A DNA stretch of 64,000 nt from JASGCL01 sp965262775. Its GTDB lineage: Bacteria > Pseudomonadota > Alphaproteobacteria > JASGCL01. Numbering within the stretch: position 1 is the first letter of the stretch; every line of letters begins with the position of its first letter. The position numbers were made by a program, and so were the translations under genes. Shown here in pieces: positions 6,259-15,696 of the stretch. Location of the stretch: the NCBI GenBank assembly GCA_965262775.1, contig CBDHFT010000007.1:186001-250000 (forward strand), in the 5' to 3' direction. The notes beneath the pieces are model-generated. The model worked only from the letters and a program-made list of their open reading frames with translations. It searched no databases and was not told where the DNA came from.

Positions 6259-7449
6259 TTAAGCTAACACTTTGCTAACCACGCCCGAACCAACGGTGCG
6301 GCCGCCTTCACGAATGGCGAAGCGTAAACCTTCATCCATCGCGATGGGGGAAATTAATTCCACGGTCATTTTGGTGTTGTCGCCCGGCATAACCATTTCC
6401 GTGCCCTGGGCCAACGAAACAGTGCCTGTCACGTCGGTGGTGCGGAAATAAAATTGTGGACGATAATTGTTCATAAATGGGGTGTGACGACCGCCTTCAT
6501 CTTTGGTAAGAATGTAAACTTCACATTCAAATTTGGTATGAGGAGTGATCGAGCCAGGAGCAGCCAACACTTGACCGCGTTCCACGCCCGTTCTGTCAAC
6601 GCCGCGTAACAACGCACCAATGTTGTCGCCCGCTTGACCGCTGTCAAGCAATTTGCGGAACATTTCAACGCCCGTTACCACGGATTTGCTGGTGGGACGC
6701 AAACCGACAATTTCGATTTCTTCCCCGACCTTGACTTGGCCACGTTCAACACGGCCTGTCACCACGGTGCCGCGACCTTCGATAGAGAACACATCTTCGA
6801 TTGGCATCAAAAATGGCTTATCAACGGGGCGGGCGGGTTGTGGAATGGCGGCATCAACTGCATCCATCAGTTCAAGAATGGCTTTTTTACCAATTTCTTC
6901 ATCGCGACCTTCTAACGCCGCCAATGCCGAACCTTTGACAATGGGAATTTTGTCGCCAGGAAATTCGTATTTGCTTAACAAATCACGGATTTCAACTTCG
7001 ACCAATTCGGCCAACTCTTTGTCATCGACTTGGTCAATTTTGTTCATGAAAACGACCAGCGCGGGCACACCCACCTGACGCGCAAGCAAAATATGCTCGC
7101 GGGTTTGGGGCATGGGGCCGTCGGCCGCACTCACCACCAAAATGGCACCGTCCATCTGCGCGGCACCCGTAATCATGTTTTTCACATAATCGGCGTGGCC
7201 AGGGCAGTCAACGTGTGCATAATGGCGTTTTGATGTTTCATATTCAACGTGGGCAGTGTTGATGGTAATACCCCGTTCTTTTTCTTCTGGGGCTTTATCG
7301 ATATCGGCATAGCCTTTGAATTCGGCTTGGCCCATATCCGCAAGAACCTTTGTAATGGCCGCGGTCAAGGTTGTCTTGCCGTGGTCAACGTGCCCAATTG
7401 TCCCAATATTGCAATGGGGTTTGTTTCTTTCAAACTTTGTTTTAGTCAT
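6259..7449 (-). CDS. tuf: Elongation factor Tu
   Basis: GTPase that delivers aminoacyl-tRNA to the ribosome; 396 residues, the normal length. The G-domain motifs are intact: GHVDHGKTT (P-loop), DCPGHADY (G3), NKID (G4) and SAL (G5), followed by beta-barrel domains 2 and 3 ending in GGRTVGSGVVSKVLA. A GGAG ribosome-binding site precedes the ATG. Standing alone next to tRNA-Trp rather than in the str operon (rpsL-rpsG-fusA), this is the position of the second tuf copy (tufB) in many proteobacteria. Whether another copy exists cannot be seen here. Confidence 0.99.
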   Translation of the reverse strand: MTKTKFERNKPHCNIGTIGHVDHGKTTLTAAITKVLADMGQAEFKGYADIDKAPEEKERGITINTAHVEYETSKRHYAHVDCPGHADYVKNMITGAAQMDGAILVVSAADGPMPQTREHILLARQVGVPALVVFMNKIDQVDDKELAELVEVEIRDLLSKYEFPGDKIPIVKGSALAALEGRDEEIGKKAILELMDAVDAAIPQPARPVDKPFLMPIEDVFSIEGRGTVVTGRVERGQVKVGEEIEIVGLRPTSKSVVTGVEMFRKLLDSGQAGDNIGALLRGVDRTGVERGQVLAAPGSITPHTKFECEVYILTKDEGGRHTPFMNNYRPQFYFRTTDVTGTVSLAQGTEMVMPGDNTKMTVELISPIAMDEGLRFAIREGGRTVGSGVVSKVLA

Positions 7450-7845
7450 AACTTTTTCTCCATAAATAAAATCATTTTTTTACAACAGATAATTTATAGC
7501 ACACACACCCCGTTAGGTTGGCTTGGTCAAAGTCACCTTGGCAAAAATAAACCCGACATAATTAATATAGGCTTTATCGTTGCTCTAAGATATCTGCGCT
7601 TGTGAATTTGTATATCTGGGCGAGCACACATTATCTGCCTATCGAGTTTTTACCCAAGATATAACACCCAACGCCATATAACAAAAAAACCACCCTGTCA
7701 AGTCTATAATATCAAAAAAATCAAGCGACAGCGATTAGGTGATTGAAAAGATTGGATTCGTGCGCCGCCCCACAAAATTCATTTTCAATGGTGATAAACG
7801 GCCAGCCCGCCCACGGGTTCGCTTTGCGGTGAGCAGGAATAAGGC
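7450..7845 (-). promoter_or_regulatory. Upstream region of tuf
   Basis: This 396-bp gap lies between the small membrane protein and tuf. I see no gene in it. A perfect -35 hexamer TTGACA lies on the minus strand at 7701-7696, with TATATG at 7680-7675, but the 15-bp spacing is short. If it is the promoter, the tuf transcript has a leader of about 220 nt. No known riboswitch was recognised. Confidence 0.3.
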
Positions 7846-8271
7846 CTAATAACGGCTGGCATATTTGGCGCCAACCAGGGGGAAGACTACGGCGCCAATC
7901 CAACTGACGATTTCTACCCACGTGGGATGCACCCCAGGCAACAAAAACACATCACTCCCGACGCCAATCGCCAACAAAATAATACCCAGCACCAATGGCA
8001 AAGAAAGACTGCTACGGTTTACGCTAAGCCGCGCCACCGTGTATCCACCAACCAAGCAACTTATTGCCCAACCAACCAAGGCCACAATCCAAACCTCTAA
8101 AGGGAAGGCTTTGGTCAAATTCCTTAGGGTTTCCATGTCCGTGACCTTGAAATTGACCATCATGGAGTCAATAAAAATAATATAATTTACCCATTTGATA
8201 GCGCTGCTCAAAGCGAACACAACGAAAAGGCCGATAATCACAGCTAATAAGTTTTTATCTGATATTTTCAT
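7846..8271 (-). CDS. Small integral membrane protein, paralogue of its upstream neighbour
   Basis: A 141-residue protein with four predicted membrane segments, roughly residues 8-30, 58-82, 90-110 and 118-137, and a short loop between the first two (FKVTDMETLRNLTKAFP). It clearly resembles the next gene (8347-8811): both share AVIxG near the N-terminus, a (V/I)NYIxF segment, a FPxxVW motif, a GW(A/G)xSxLVxGY stretch and an end motif FPLVG/LPLVGG. ATG at 8271 was taken as start; an in-frame TTG at 8301 is an alternative. I do not recognise the family and no function can be assigned. Confidence 0.7.
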   Translation of the reverse strand: MKISDKNLLAVIIGLFVVFALSSAIKWVNYIIFIDSMMVNFKVTDMETLRNLTKAFPLEVWIVALVGWAISCLVGGYTVARLSVNRSSLSLPLVLGIILLAIGVGSDVFLLPGVHPTWVEIVSWIGAVVFPLVGAKYASRY

Positions 8272-8346
8272 ACTTATCGTTGTAGCAGAGCCTATAAGCA
8301 AAGCAAAGCAATAAATAATACCTCGTTACAGAAATATTATGATAAT

Positions 8347-8811
8347 TTATATTCTTAAATGCAGCCGCGCCAGTTGCCCGCCCACTAGTGGTAATACCAA
8401 CGAAAAGCCCCAACCAATGGCCGAAACCCAAAGTGGTTGTAGCCCAGGAAAAATAATAATATTATCTAATAATGAGAAACCCAACATTATCATACCCAGC
8501 GCGAGACATGGATAAAAACAATATTCTTTGGTGATGATTCCCCGCATGGCAATAAACCGTGGCACAGCATAACCCGCAACCAGTGAACTAACCCCCCAAC
8601 CCAACAACACCATATACCATACAGTGGGTGGGAAAGTTTGGGTCCAGGCGATGGCGGCTTGCAAGTCCTTCGTATCCAATTCAGGCGGCATGGGCGGCAC
8701 AAAAAGAATATAGTTGATAGTCTTAAAAATAATTATCACAGCCGACGCGACAACGAAGCCCATTATCACGGCAACTATTTCATGAGAAAAAAATCGTTTC
8801 CATTTGTTCAT
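8347..8811 (-). CDS. Small integral membrane protein, paralogue of its downstream neighbour
   Basis: A 154-residue protein with four predicted membrane helices in the same layout as 7846-8271 and clearly related to it, so the pair probably arose by tandem duplication. The second helix carries WYMVLLGWGVSSLVAGYAV, and the C-terminal helix ends LVLPLVGGQLARLH. The start is the ATG at 8811; a TTG four codons upstream is less likely. It lies about 90 bp downstream of the choline-sulfatase on the same strand. The family is not recognised. A transporter accessory or sensor role cannot be inferred from sequence. Confidence 0.7.
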   Translation of the reverse strand: MNKWKRFFSHEIVAVIMGFVVASAVIIIFKTINYILFVPPMPPELDTKDLQAAIAWTQTFPPTVWYMVLLGWGVSSLVAGYAVPRFIAMRGIITKEYCFYPCLALGMIMLGFSLLDNIIIFPGLQPLWVSAIGWGFSLVLPLVGGQLARLHLRI

Positions 8812-8898
8812 AGCATATCGCAATACAGCACCCGCGGGCGAAAGAAAATACGTGAGTGATGTAGCGGTAATAACTTGGCTGAAAAAGCCAAAAAAATA

Positions 8899-10455
8899 TT
8901 AAGGAAATTTGGGCGGGCGTGGATAACGCGACACCGAATCAAAACTGGTCAAATCAAGTTGCGACCTTATATATTCGCGGCTTGAATCGCGCCGTGGTTG
9001 ATAATCCCAAGAATAATAATCACCCATGCGCAATGCTTCATGAATAATTCTGCGCGATCGCTGATTGACTATAATTTCTTTTTTCAATTCCTCGGCCGAC
9101 CAATGATTTTTTGCCATGGTGCGGAATGCCGCAACTTCTTTTTGAAAACGCGGGTCGTCTATCGCTACGGGCACCTCGCGCGCCTCGCCATCATAATGAA
9201 ACAATTGTTCGGGGTCGCTGGGGGCGTAGGTATATTTCAATTTTTCGCTTCTTATCATCATCATGGGTTCTATCGCCCCCTCGGCACAATATTCGGTAAT
9301 AATGGCTTGGGGATATTGCGCCTCCACCGCTGATTTCCCCATCAACAGCGGGAACAGGCTATGGCCGTCTAGCGGTTCGATAGCCTCCCCCTTATAACCG
9401 ACCATGTCGCTAAATGTCGGCAACAGGTCAATCAAACTAATCGGGGTGGTGATAGATTGCGGTTTTATTCCTTTGGGGTAATAAAAAATTAATGGAACTT
9501 GCGACGCGTAATCATAAAAACTCATTTTATACCACAACCCACGCTCGCCCAAAAAATCGCCATGGTCCGATGAAAAAACCAGCACGGTATTTTCAAGGAA
9601 GTTAGTTTCTTCTAAAACTTTTAATATCTCCCCCACCCATTCATCGACCATCGTCACATTGGCAAAATAGGCGCGACGCGAACGGACAATATCTTCATCG
9701 CTTATCTTAACATGGTCAAGCCCTATCGCCGTTTCCAAACGTAAACAATGGGGGTCATTGTCGCTGGCTTGCGGGCGTTTGGTGGTGGGCAAGGGAATTT
9801 CTATGTCGTTATATTGATCCCAATATCTTTGCCGCGCAACATAAGGGTCATGGGGATGAATGAACCCTATGGTCAACAAAAATGGTCTAATCTTTTCTTC
9901 TTCGCGCCTTGCCAATTGGTATAGTTGGCGTTTGGCAAGCGCAACCACTTCGTCATCATATTCCAATTGATTGCTGATGGCCGCCACGCCCGATTGCTTC
10001 ACCGATGACATGTTATGATACCACAGGTCGATACGCTCGGTTGGTTTTTTCCAATTGGGCACCCAGCCAAAGTCGGCGGGATAAACATCGGTCGTTAAGC
10101 GTTTTTCGTAACCATGCAATTGGTCACTACCCACGAAGTGCATCTTACCCGCCAAGATGGTTTCGTAGCCAGCCAAGCGCGCATAATGAGCAAGGGTCGG
10201 CTTCAAGGAATCCATCAAGGCCGAATTGTCATAACCCTTATGATTTTTTACATATTGCCCCGTCATGATGCCATAACGCGACGGCGTGCAAAGCGGCGAC
10301 GGGCAATAGGCATTTTCGAACACCGCGCCATGTTGTATCATTTTATCCAAATTGGGGGTCAGGGTGACCGCATGCTTATTATGATAACGCATGGCCATGG
10401 CTGTCAATTGGTCAACCAAAATAAAAACAATATTGGGGGTGGAGGATTTGCTCAT
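8899..10455 (-). CDS. betC: Choline-sulfatase-like arylsulfatase
   Basis: Sulfatase of the alkaline-phosphatase superfamily, most like BetC, which hydrolyses choline-O-sulfate to choline and sulfate. The formylglycine motif C-T-P-S-R (PLCTPSRYGIMTG) provides the Cys converted to the catalytic aldehyde. Metal ligands are seen in VDQLTA near the N-terminus and SSDHGDFLGERGLW. BetC-like features are AGKMHFVGSDQLHGYE and the C-terminal LWYKMSFYDYASQVPLI segment. The ATG at 10455 gives 518 residues beginning MSKSSTPNIVFILVDQ; an ATG at 10482 and a start at 10500 are also in frame. There is no signal peptide, so the enzyme is cytoplasmic. No betAB, betI or choline transporter is adjacent, so the substrate is inferred. 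Confidence 0.85.
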   Translation of the reverse strand: MSKSSTPNIVFILVDQLTAMAMRYHNKHAVTLTPNLDKMIQHGAVFENAYCPSPLCTPSRYGIMTGQYVKNHKGYDNSALMDSLKPTLAHYARLAGYETILAGKMHFVGSDQLHGYEKRLTTDVYPADFGWVPNWKKPTERIDLWYHNMSSVKQSGVAAISNQLEYDDEVVALAKRQLYQLARREEEKIRPFLLTIGFIHPHDPYVARQRYWDQYNDIEIPLPTTKRPQASDNDPHCLRLETAIGLDHVKISDEDIVRSRRAYFANVTMVDEWVGEILKVLEETNFLENTVLVFSSDHGDFLGERGLWYKMSFYDYASQVPLIFYYPKGIKPQSITTPISLIDLLPTFSDMVGYKGEAIEPLDGHSLFPLLMGKSAVEAQYPQAIITEYCAEGAIEPMMMIRSEKLKYTYAPSDPEQLFHYDGEAREVPVAIDDPRFQKEVAAFRTMAKNHWSAEELKKEIIVNQRSRRIIHEALRMGDYYSWDYQPRRDSSREYIRSQLDLTSFDSVSRYPRPPKFP

Positions 10456-10669
10456 AAAAATTTTATTACTTCCTTGTATCATATTCCGAATCTCTTGCAA
10501 GAAAAAAAATAATCTTGTGCTAGGATTAGCCTCAAGCTAGGCTGTTTTGCTTCTAGACCCATGTCATCTATATAAAAAATAATATTGTAATCTCGACTGC
10601 GATAGCCAATCGCGCCTTCCGCAAGGACATCACCACGCGACTTTGTAAAAATACCGACAAAAAATAAGA

Positions 10670-10743
10670 TGGAGCGGGTGAAGGGAATCGAACCCTCGTC
10701 ACTAGCTTGGAAGGCTAGAGCTTTACCATTAAGCTACACCCGC
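10670..10743 (-). tRNA. tRNA-Gly (anticodon TCC)
   Basis: A complete cloverleaf on the minus strand: acceptor GCGGGTG / CACCCGC, anticodon stem CTAGC / GCTAG with loop CTTCCAA (anticodon TCC), and T-loop GGTTCGATTCC. CCA is encoded (plus-strand TGG at 10670-10672). It stands alone. Neither the 170 bp on the choline-sulfatase side nor the 275 bp before the next gene contains anything I can support as a gene. Confidence 0.97.
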
Positions 10744-11020
10744 TTATTTTCCTGCTTTTGTCTTTTACATTTTTTTGACCAAATTGCAAAGTATCAATTA
10801 TGCAATCCGCGCCTTCATTTTATCGGCTATCATATCAAAATCTTGCTTGGGTATTTCAAAAAAACCAAACCCCATGTTTTTTTATCCCCCGACTGTATTA
10901 TTCTTATATAATTCTGTTCTATCGAAAAAGCAAAATGCTTGCATCAGGCATAACATTGCAACTATCGACAGAGGTTAAAAATGGCGGAGAAAGAGCTAGC
11001 AACCCCATTTTTAATATTAT

Positions 11021-12472
11021 ATGCACGTAATGATGAAGAATATTGAAGCCGATGTATGTGTGATTGGTGCGGGGTCGGGGGGATTATCGGTCGCGGCGGG
11101 CACGGCGCAACTGGGGCTAAAAACCGTGTTAATAGAGGCCGACAAAATGGGCGGCGATTGCCTTAACGCGGGGTGCGTGCCGTCCAAGGCTTTGCTGGCG
11201 GCGGCAAAACAAGCCAATCATTTTCGGGCCGAGCATATAACAGGCATTGCCAAGCTTGAACCCACCATTGATTTTGCCAATATCAAAAAACATGTATCGT
11301 CGGTTATCAAAACCATCGAGCCCAACGATTCGGTAGAACGTTTCGAAAAATTGGGGGTGAAGGTTATCAAGGCCAAAGCCCATTTTTTAAATAACAAGCA
11401 AGTTGTGGCGGGGGATAATATCATCACCGCGCGCTATATGGTTATTGCAACTGGTTCACGCGCCATCATGCCACCCATCAAGGGGTTGGAGGACATTGAT
11501 AAAACAAAAATCTTTACCAACGAAAATATTTTTTCTTTAAAAGAAAAACCAGGTCATTTGATTATTATCGGCGGTGGCCCGATTGGGATAGAAATGGCGC
11601 AGGCCCATGTGCGCCTCGGTTGTCCTGTTTCGGTTATAACGCATAGCGTGATATTGCCAAAAGACGATGCGGCGGCGGTTAATATTGTTAAACAGCAATT
11701 AATGGCCGAGGGTGTCGCCTTTTACGAACAGGTTAATATTCAAAACATCACAGAAAATAAAAATAACCTATTGATAAGCCTGGTCAATAACAAAGGCCGC
11801 ATAATAAATTTAGACGGCACCCATTTGCTGTTGGCGGCGGGGCGAGGGGCCAACATCGCCGACCTCAAGCTTGACCAAGCCGATATAAAAACCAATGGGC
11901 AAGGTATCATCGTCAATAAAAAATTGCGCACCAACCAAAAAAATATTTTTGCCATCGGCGATTGCAACGGCGGGCCACAATTTACCCATGCCGCGGGTTA
12001 TCAAGCGGGCATCATCATTCGCCAATTATGTTTTAAATTACCCGCCGCGGTCGATTACACCGCCCTGCCCTGGGTTACCTACACCGACCCTGAATTGGCG
12101 CAGGTTGGGTTAAGCGAAGCGATGGCGAAAAAGAAATATGGTAAAAATTATAAAGTCGCCACCTGGCATTTTAAAGAAAATGATCGCGCGGTGGCGGAAG
12201 CCAACACCCTAGGCTTTATCAAAATTATCACCGATAAAAAAGGTCGCGTGGTTGGCGGCACCATGGTCAGCCCGCACGCGGGGGATATGATTCTTACCGT
12301 TGGGCTTGCGATAAGCAAGAAATTAAAATTGGCGGACTTGGCGGGGATGATTGCCCCCTATCCCACGCGGGGCGAAATTATCAAACGCGCCGCGGGTAAT
12401 TATTATACCCCCATTCTTTTCAGCGATAGAACACGCCGCCTTGTCAAATGGCTGCAATATTTACCCTTTTAA
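11021..12472 (+). CDS. FAD-dependent pyridine nucleotide-disulfide oxidoreductase (mercuric reductase/Lpd-like)
   Basis: A 483-residue flavoprotein of the class I disulfide reductase family. The N-terminal FAD motif is VIGAGSGGLSVAAG, the redox-active disulfide is GGDCLNAGCVPSKAL, the NAD(P)H-binding motif is IIGGGPIGIEMAQA and the second FAD motif is IFAIGDCNGG. The C-terminal interface lacks the His-(x)4-Glu acid-base pair of true lipoamide dehydrogenase: the equivalent segment reads APYPTRGEI. The vicinal Cys pair of mercuric reductase is also absent. The substrate is therefore unknown. ATGs at 11030 and 11033 are equally possible starts because no clear ribosome-binding site is seen. It converges on the aap operon. 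Confidence 0.85.
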   Translation: MHVMMKNIEADVCVIGAGSGGLSVAAGTAQLGLKTVLIEADKMGGDCLNAGCVPSKALLAAAKQANHFRAEHITGIAKLEPTIDFANIKKHVSSVIKTIEPNDSVERFEKLGVKVIKAKAHFLNNKQVVAGDNIITARYMVIATGSRAIMPPIKGLEDIDKTKIFTNENIFSLKEKPGHLIIIGGGPIGIEMAQAHVRLGCPVSVITHSVILPKDDAAAVNIVKQQLMAEGVAFYEQVNIQNITENKNNLLISLVNNKGRIINLDGTHLLLAAGRGANIADLKLDQADIKTNGQGIIVNKKLRTNQKNIFAIGDCNGGPQFTHAAGYQAGIIIRQLCFKLPAAVDYTALPWVTYTDPELAQVGLSEAMAKKKYGKNYKVATWHFKENDRAVAEANTLGFIKIITDKKGRVVGGTMVSPHAGDMILTVGLAISKKLKLADLAGMIAPYPTRGEIIKRAAGNYYTPILFSDRTRRLVKWLQYLPF

Positions 12473-12477
12473 CTTCA

Positions 12478-13221
12478 TCAATGTTGCAAAATTTGTTTTA
12501 AAAACAGCTGGGTGCGCGGCGATTGGGGATTATTAAAAAATGCCTCTGGCGCATTTTGTTCTATAATTTCGCCACCATCCATAAAAATAATTCGGTTGGC
12601 AACGCGTTTGGCAAATGCCATCTCGTGTGTTACCACCACCATCGTCATACCGCGATTAGCAAGGTCTATCATCACATCCAGCACCTCGGCTATCATTTCA
12701 GGATCCAAGGCCGATGTTGGTTCATCGAACAACATGATTTTGGGCGACAAACATAGGGCGCGCGCTATCGCCACCCGTTGTTGTTGCCCGCCCGATAATT
12801 GGCTTGGGTATTTGTCGGCTTGCTCGGGGATCTGGACCATTTGCAAATATTCTTTGGCAATTTTTTCAGCCTCGGCCTTGCTTTTTTTCTTTACCCAAAT
12901 CAAGGCCAGGGTGCAATTTTCCAACGCGGTTAAATGAGGGAACAGATTAAAATGTTGGAAAACCATGCCAACATTTTCGCGCACCGCATGCACGCGTTTT
13001 AAATTGGTGTCAAGCACAATGCCATTCACTTCTATCTTGCCCTGCTGGTGAACCTCCAACCGATTGATACATCTTATCAAGGTTGATTTACCCGAACCCG
13101 ATGGACCGCAAATGACGATACGCTCGCCACTCGCAACCTGCAGGTTGATGGATTTCAAGGCATGGAATTTTCCATACCATTTGTTGAGGTCTTCTATAAT
13201 AATAACAGGTTTTTTTTCCAT
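12478..13221 (-). CDS. aapP: General L-amino acid ABC transporter, ATP-binding protein
   Basis: ATPase subunit of a polar-amino-acid importer, on the cytoplasmic face. At 247 residues it has Walker A GPSGSGKST, Q-loop VFQHFNLFPHLT, ABC signature LSGGQQQRVAIARAL, Walker B IMLFDEPTSALDPE and the H-loop VVTHEM, all intact. A strong AGGAGA site precedes the ATG at 13221. It is the last gene of the operon aapJ-aapQ-aapM-aapP, 20 bp after aapM. Close to Rhizobium AapP, whose system moves glutamate, aspartate, and many other L-amino acids. Confidence 0.95.
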   Translation of the reverse strand: MEKKPVIIIEDLNKWYGKFHALKSINLQVASGERIVICGPSGSGKSTLIRCINRLEVHQQGKIEVNGIVLDTNLKRVHAVRENVGMVFQHFNLFPHLTALENCTLALIWVKKKSKAEAEKIAKEYLQMVQIPEQADKYPSQLSGGQQQRVAIARALCLSPKIMLFDEPTSALDPEMIAEVLDVMIDLANRGMTMVVVTHEMAFAKRVANRIIFMDGGEIIEQNAPEAFFNNPQSPRTQLFLKQILQH

Positions 13222-13241
13222 GGCTTATCTCCTTTGGTTTG

Positions 13242-14321
13242 TTACGGTTGTCTAGATTGGCTGAGTTTTAGTTTTTTTTCCAAATGGCCAGAAAACCGCG
13301 ATATGGAAAAACAACAGATAAAAAACATGACCCCAATGAAAACGGCTATTTCGCGCCCCGCCGCTTTCCAATCGGCGCTAACCATCGTGGCCTTCCCCGC
13401 CCCCACGGCATCATACATCGAAACCACCGCGACCAGGGTTGTATCCATCAACATACCAATAAAAATATTAACGATGGATGGAATGGAGGCCTTCAATACC
13501 TGCGGCATGATAATCAACCTTACCCCTTGCCAATAATCAAGTCCGATGGCCGATGCCGCTTCGAACTGCCCCTTGGGCAGGGCGTTTAGGCCGCCACGCA
13601 TAACCTCCGACAAGTAAACCGTTGCGAATAGGGTTATCATGATAACGACGCGGAACAAGAGGCTATAACTTGTGCCCGCGGGTAAAAAATAATTCAACAT
13701 GGTGGCGGCGACAAATATTAACATCAGCAACGGAATACCCCGCACCACTTCGACAAACAACACCGTCATCTTTGACAGAAAAAACAAATTAGAACGCCGC
13801 GCCAAGGCCACCAATATTGATAAAGGAAAAGATATGGCAATACACAAAACCCCCACCACGATATTCAACATGAAGCCGCCGATTTGCCCGACGCCAACGG
13901 GGGTAAGGAATAATCCGCCGCCTATCAACCAAAAGGCAATGAAGGGATAGGCCGCGGTGAAATAGAGGAATTTTATCCGTCGCTCATCCGATTTAAATTT
14001 TGATTTAAAAACGGGTATCAAAGCCACGAACAGCAAAAAAAATGCCAAGGCAGGACGCCACAACATCTCGGTTGGATAAAGATAAAATAAAAATAATTTC
14101 CAGCGCAGCGGGATGAATCCCCAACATGCCCCCTGATAACCCGCGTCATAACATTCGTGCACGCTGCGCGCGGTGAAGGAAGCATTAAAAATCAACCAAT
14201 CAAGAATCGGCGGGATAGATATATAGAGCAACCAGATAATAAACAGCGTTAACAGACTGCTCCACCAGTTAGAAAAAAGGTTTTTGTGAAACCAAGTAAA
14301 GGTCGAAGAAAAAATAGACAT
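13242..14321 (-). CDS. aapM: General L-amino acid ABC transporter, permease
   Basis: Inner-membrane permease subunit, 359 residues. It has the long N-terminal half typical of AapM, including a periplasmic loop with two cysteines (SVHECYDAGYQGACWGFIPL), then the BPD_transp_1 core of the HisM type. The coupling EAA loop is EAASAIGLDYWQGVRLIIMP, which docks to AapP. It follows the frameshifted aapQ by 22 bp. Confidence 0.94.
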   Translation of the reverse strand: MSIFSSTFTWFHKNLFSNWWSSLLTLFIIWLLYISIPPILDWLIFNASFTARSVHECYDAGYQGACWGFIPLRWKLFLFYLYPTEMLWRPALAFFLLFVALIPVFKSKFKSDERRIKFLYFTAAYPFIAFWLIGGGLFLTPVGVGQIGGFMLNIVVGVLCIAISFPLSILVALARRSNLFFLSKMTVLFVEVVRGIPLLMLIFVAATMLNYFLPAGTSYSLLFRVVIMITLFATVYLSEVMRGGLNALPKGQFEAASAIGLDYWQGVRLIIMPQVLKASIPSIVNIFIGMLMDTTLVAVVSMYDAVGAGKATMVSADWKAAGREIAVFIGVMFFICCFSISRFSGHLEKKLKLSQSRQP

Positions 14322-14343
14322 GGATATTATTTGGGTTTTGATA

Positions 14344-15608
14344 TTACATTCTTAAAGAAATTTGTTTGTTGTAATAATTAATCAGCAGCGACATGGTGAG
14401 CGATAGGACCAAATAAAAACTTATGGCCAGCAACATACATTCCATTTCGCGACCAGTTATATTAAGGGTCGAGCTGGCCAGGGTGGTGCCAATATCGACA
14501 TAACCAACCGCCACCGCCAGGGCAGAATTTTTTAATAACCCGATTAATTCGCTTGATAAAGGCGGGATAATCATGCGCAAAGCCTGGGGCACCAACACCA
14601 AGCGATTAATTTGGCCGCGCGACAAACCTATCGCCATGCCCGCTTCGCTCTGCCCCTTCGCGATGGCCAACAAAGCAGCCCGCACCGTTTCGGCAATGTA
14701 AGAAGCGGCGAACAAAGAAAGCCCCAACAAGAGCGACATAAAAACCGCGGGCACGCGCGCGCCGAGCTCGAAAGTATATTCGCCAAATCGTGGCACCTCC
14801 CACTCCCCCTGCACCACAAAAAATACAACGCCAATCGGCAGGGCCAATAATATGATACCAAGCCCATAGACCAAAATGGGGTGCAATGGTTCACCCACCA
14901 GCAACCGATGACGCAAAGAAAAACTCTTGAGCAAAAATAACCCCGCCGCCATGACCAAGGCCGCCGCAAACAAATACCCGCCGCCCGAAGAAAAAATAAA
15001 TTTTGGTAAAGCCAACCCATCATTGCTGAGGAAAAAATTAGGCGCGACATGGATGGCACTTTCGGGCGGGGGAAAAGCCGTGGCAAAAACAATGTTCCAA
15101 AATATTATTTGAATCAGCAGCGGAATATTGCGCACCGTTTCGATATAAACCAACGCCAAACGGCTAAGCAAAAAATTAGGAGACAACCGCGCCAGGGCTA
15201 TCAAAAAACCCAATATCACCGCCAAACTGCAACCCCAGAAGGTGATATTAATCGTTCCAACACGCCAACCATCGCGGCACGCCAATGTGTGTCGCTGGGC
15301 GAAAAATCTATCAATGCCATGTCGGCATTGATTTCATAATTGGCGGGGGAAAATAAAAAATCGAAGCTAAAATTTTTGGAAACGCGCGAAAAATTTTCCA
15401 CCACATTGCTAAAAGAATATAAAAATATTGCCAAGACGACAAAAATAGCCACGCCCTGTAAAAACAAACCGCGCCGCTCTTCATCTTGCCAAATGCTCTG
15501 CCATTTTTGCTTCCAGGCTACGGGAATTTTATCAACCGCCCTATCCCGCCACTGCAAGACAAAACCCCTTATCACTTGAAAAAATTGCAAAACGAAAGAC
15601 GGCACCAT
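14344..15608 (-). pseudogene. aapQ: General L-amino acid ABC transporter permease AapQ, interrupted by a one-base frameshift
   Basis: Second permease of the AapJQMP system, about 421 residues if read through. The first part (from ATG 15608) runs through ...DTHWRAAMVGVL and then enters a wrong frame that stops at 15216. The rest continues in another frame as GTINITFWGCSLAVILGFLI and on to the stop at 14344, with an intact EAA loop (EAGMAIGLSRGQINRLVLVP). A single missing base in the GG pair at about 15256-15258 restores one continuous AapQ. The gene is otherwise undamaged, so this is either a very recent mutation or a sequencing or assembly error. Without it the whole importer would be inactive. 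Confidence 0.85.
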
Positions 15609-15655
15609 ATCACAACCCCTCGCGAAAATGATAAATTTTTAGGAAGGTTTAAGAA

Positions 15656-15679
15656 AGAAAAAATTAGCTAATTTTTTCT
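15656..15679 (-). promoter_or_regulatory. AT-rich 24-bp perfect palindrome between aapJ and aapQ
   Basis: A perfect inverted repeat centred on AGCT (15666-15669) lies in the 88-bp gap between the binding-protein gene and the first permease gene. Hairpins at this place often stabilise the binding-protein mRNA or reduce read-through, giving more AapJ than permease. The stem is almost all A-T, so it may instead be a protein-binding site. Confidence 0.45.
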
Positions 15680-15696
15680 AACAGGCACCAGGCATA

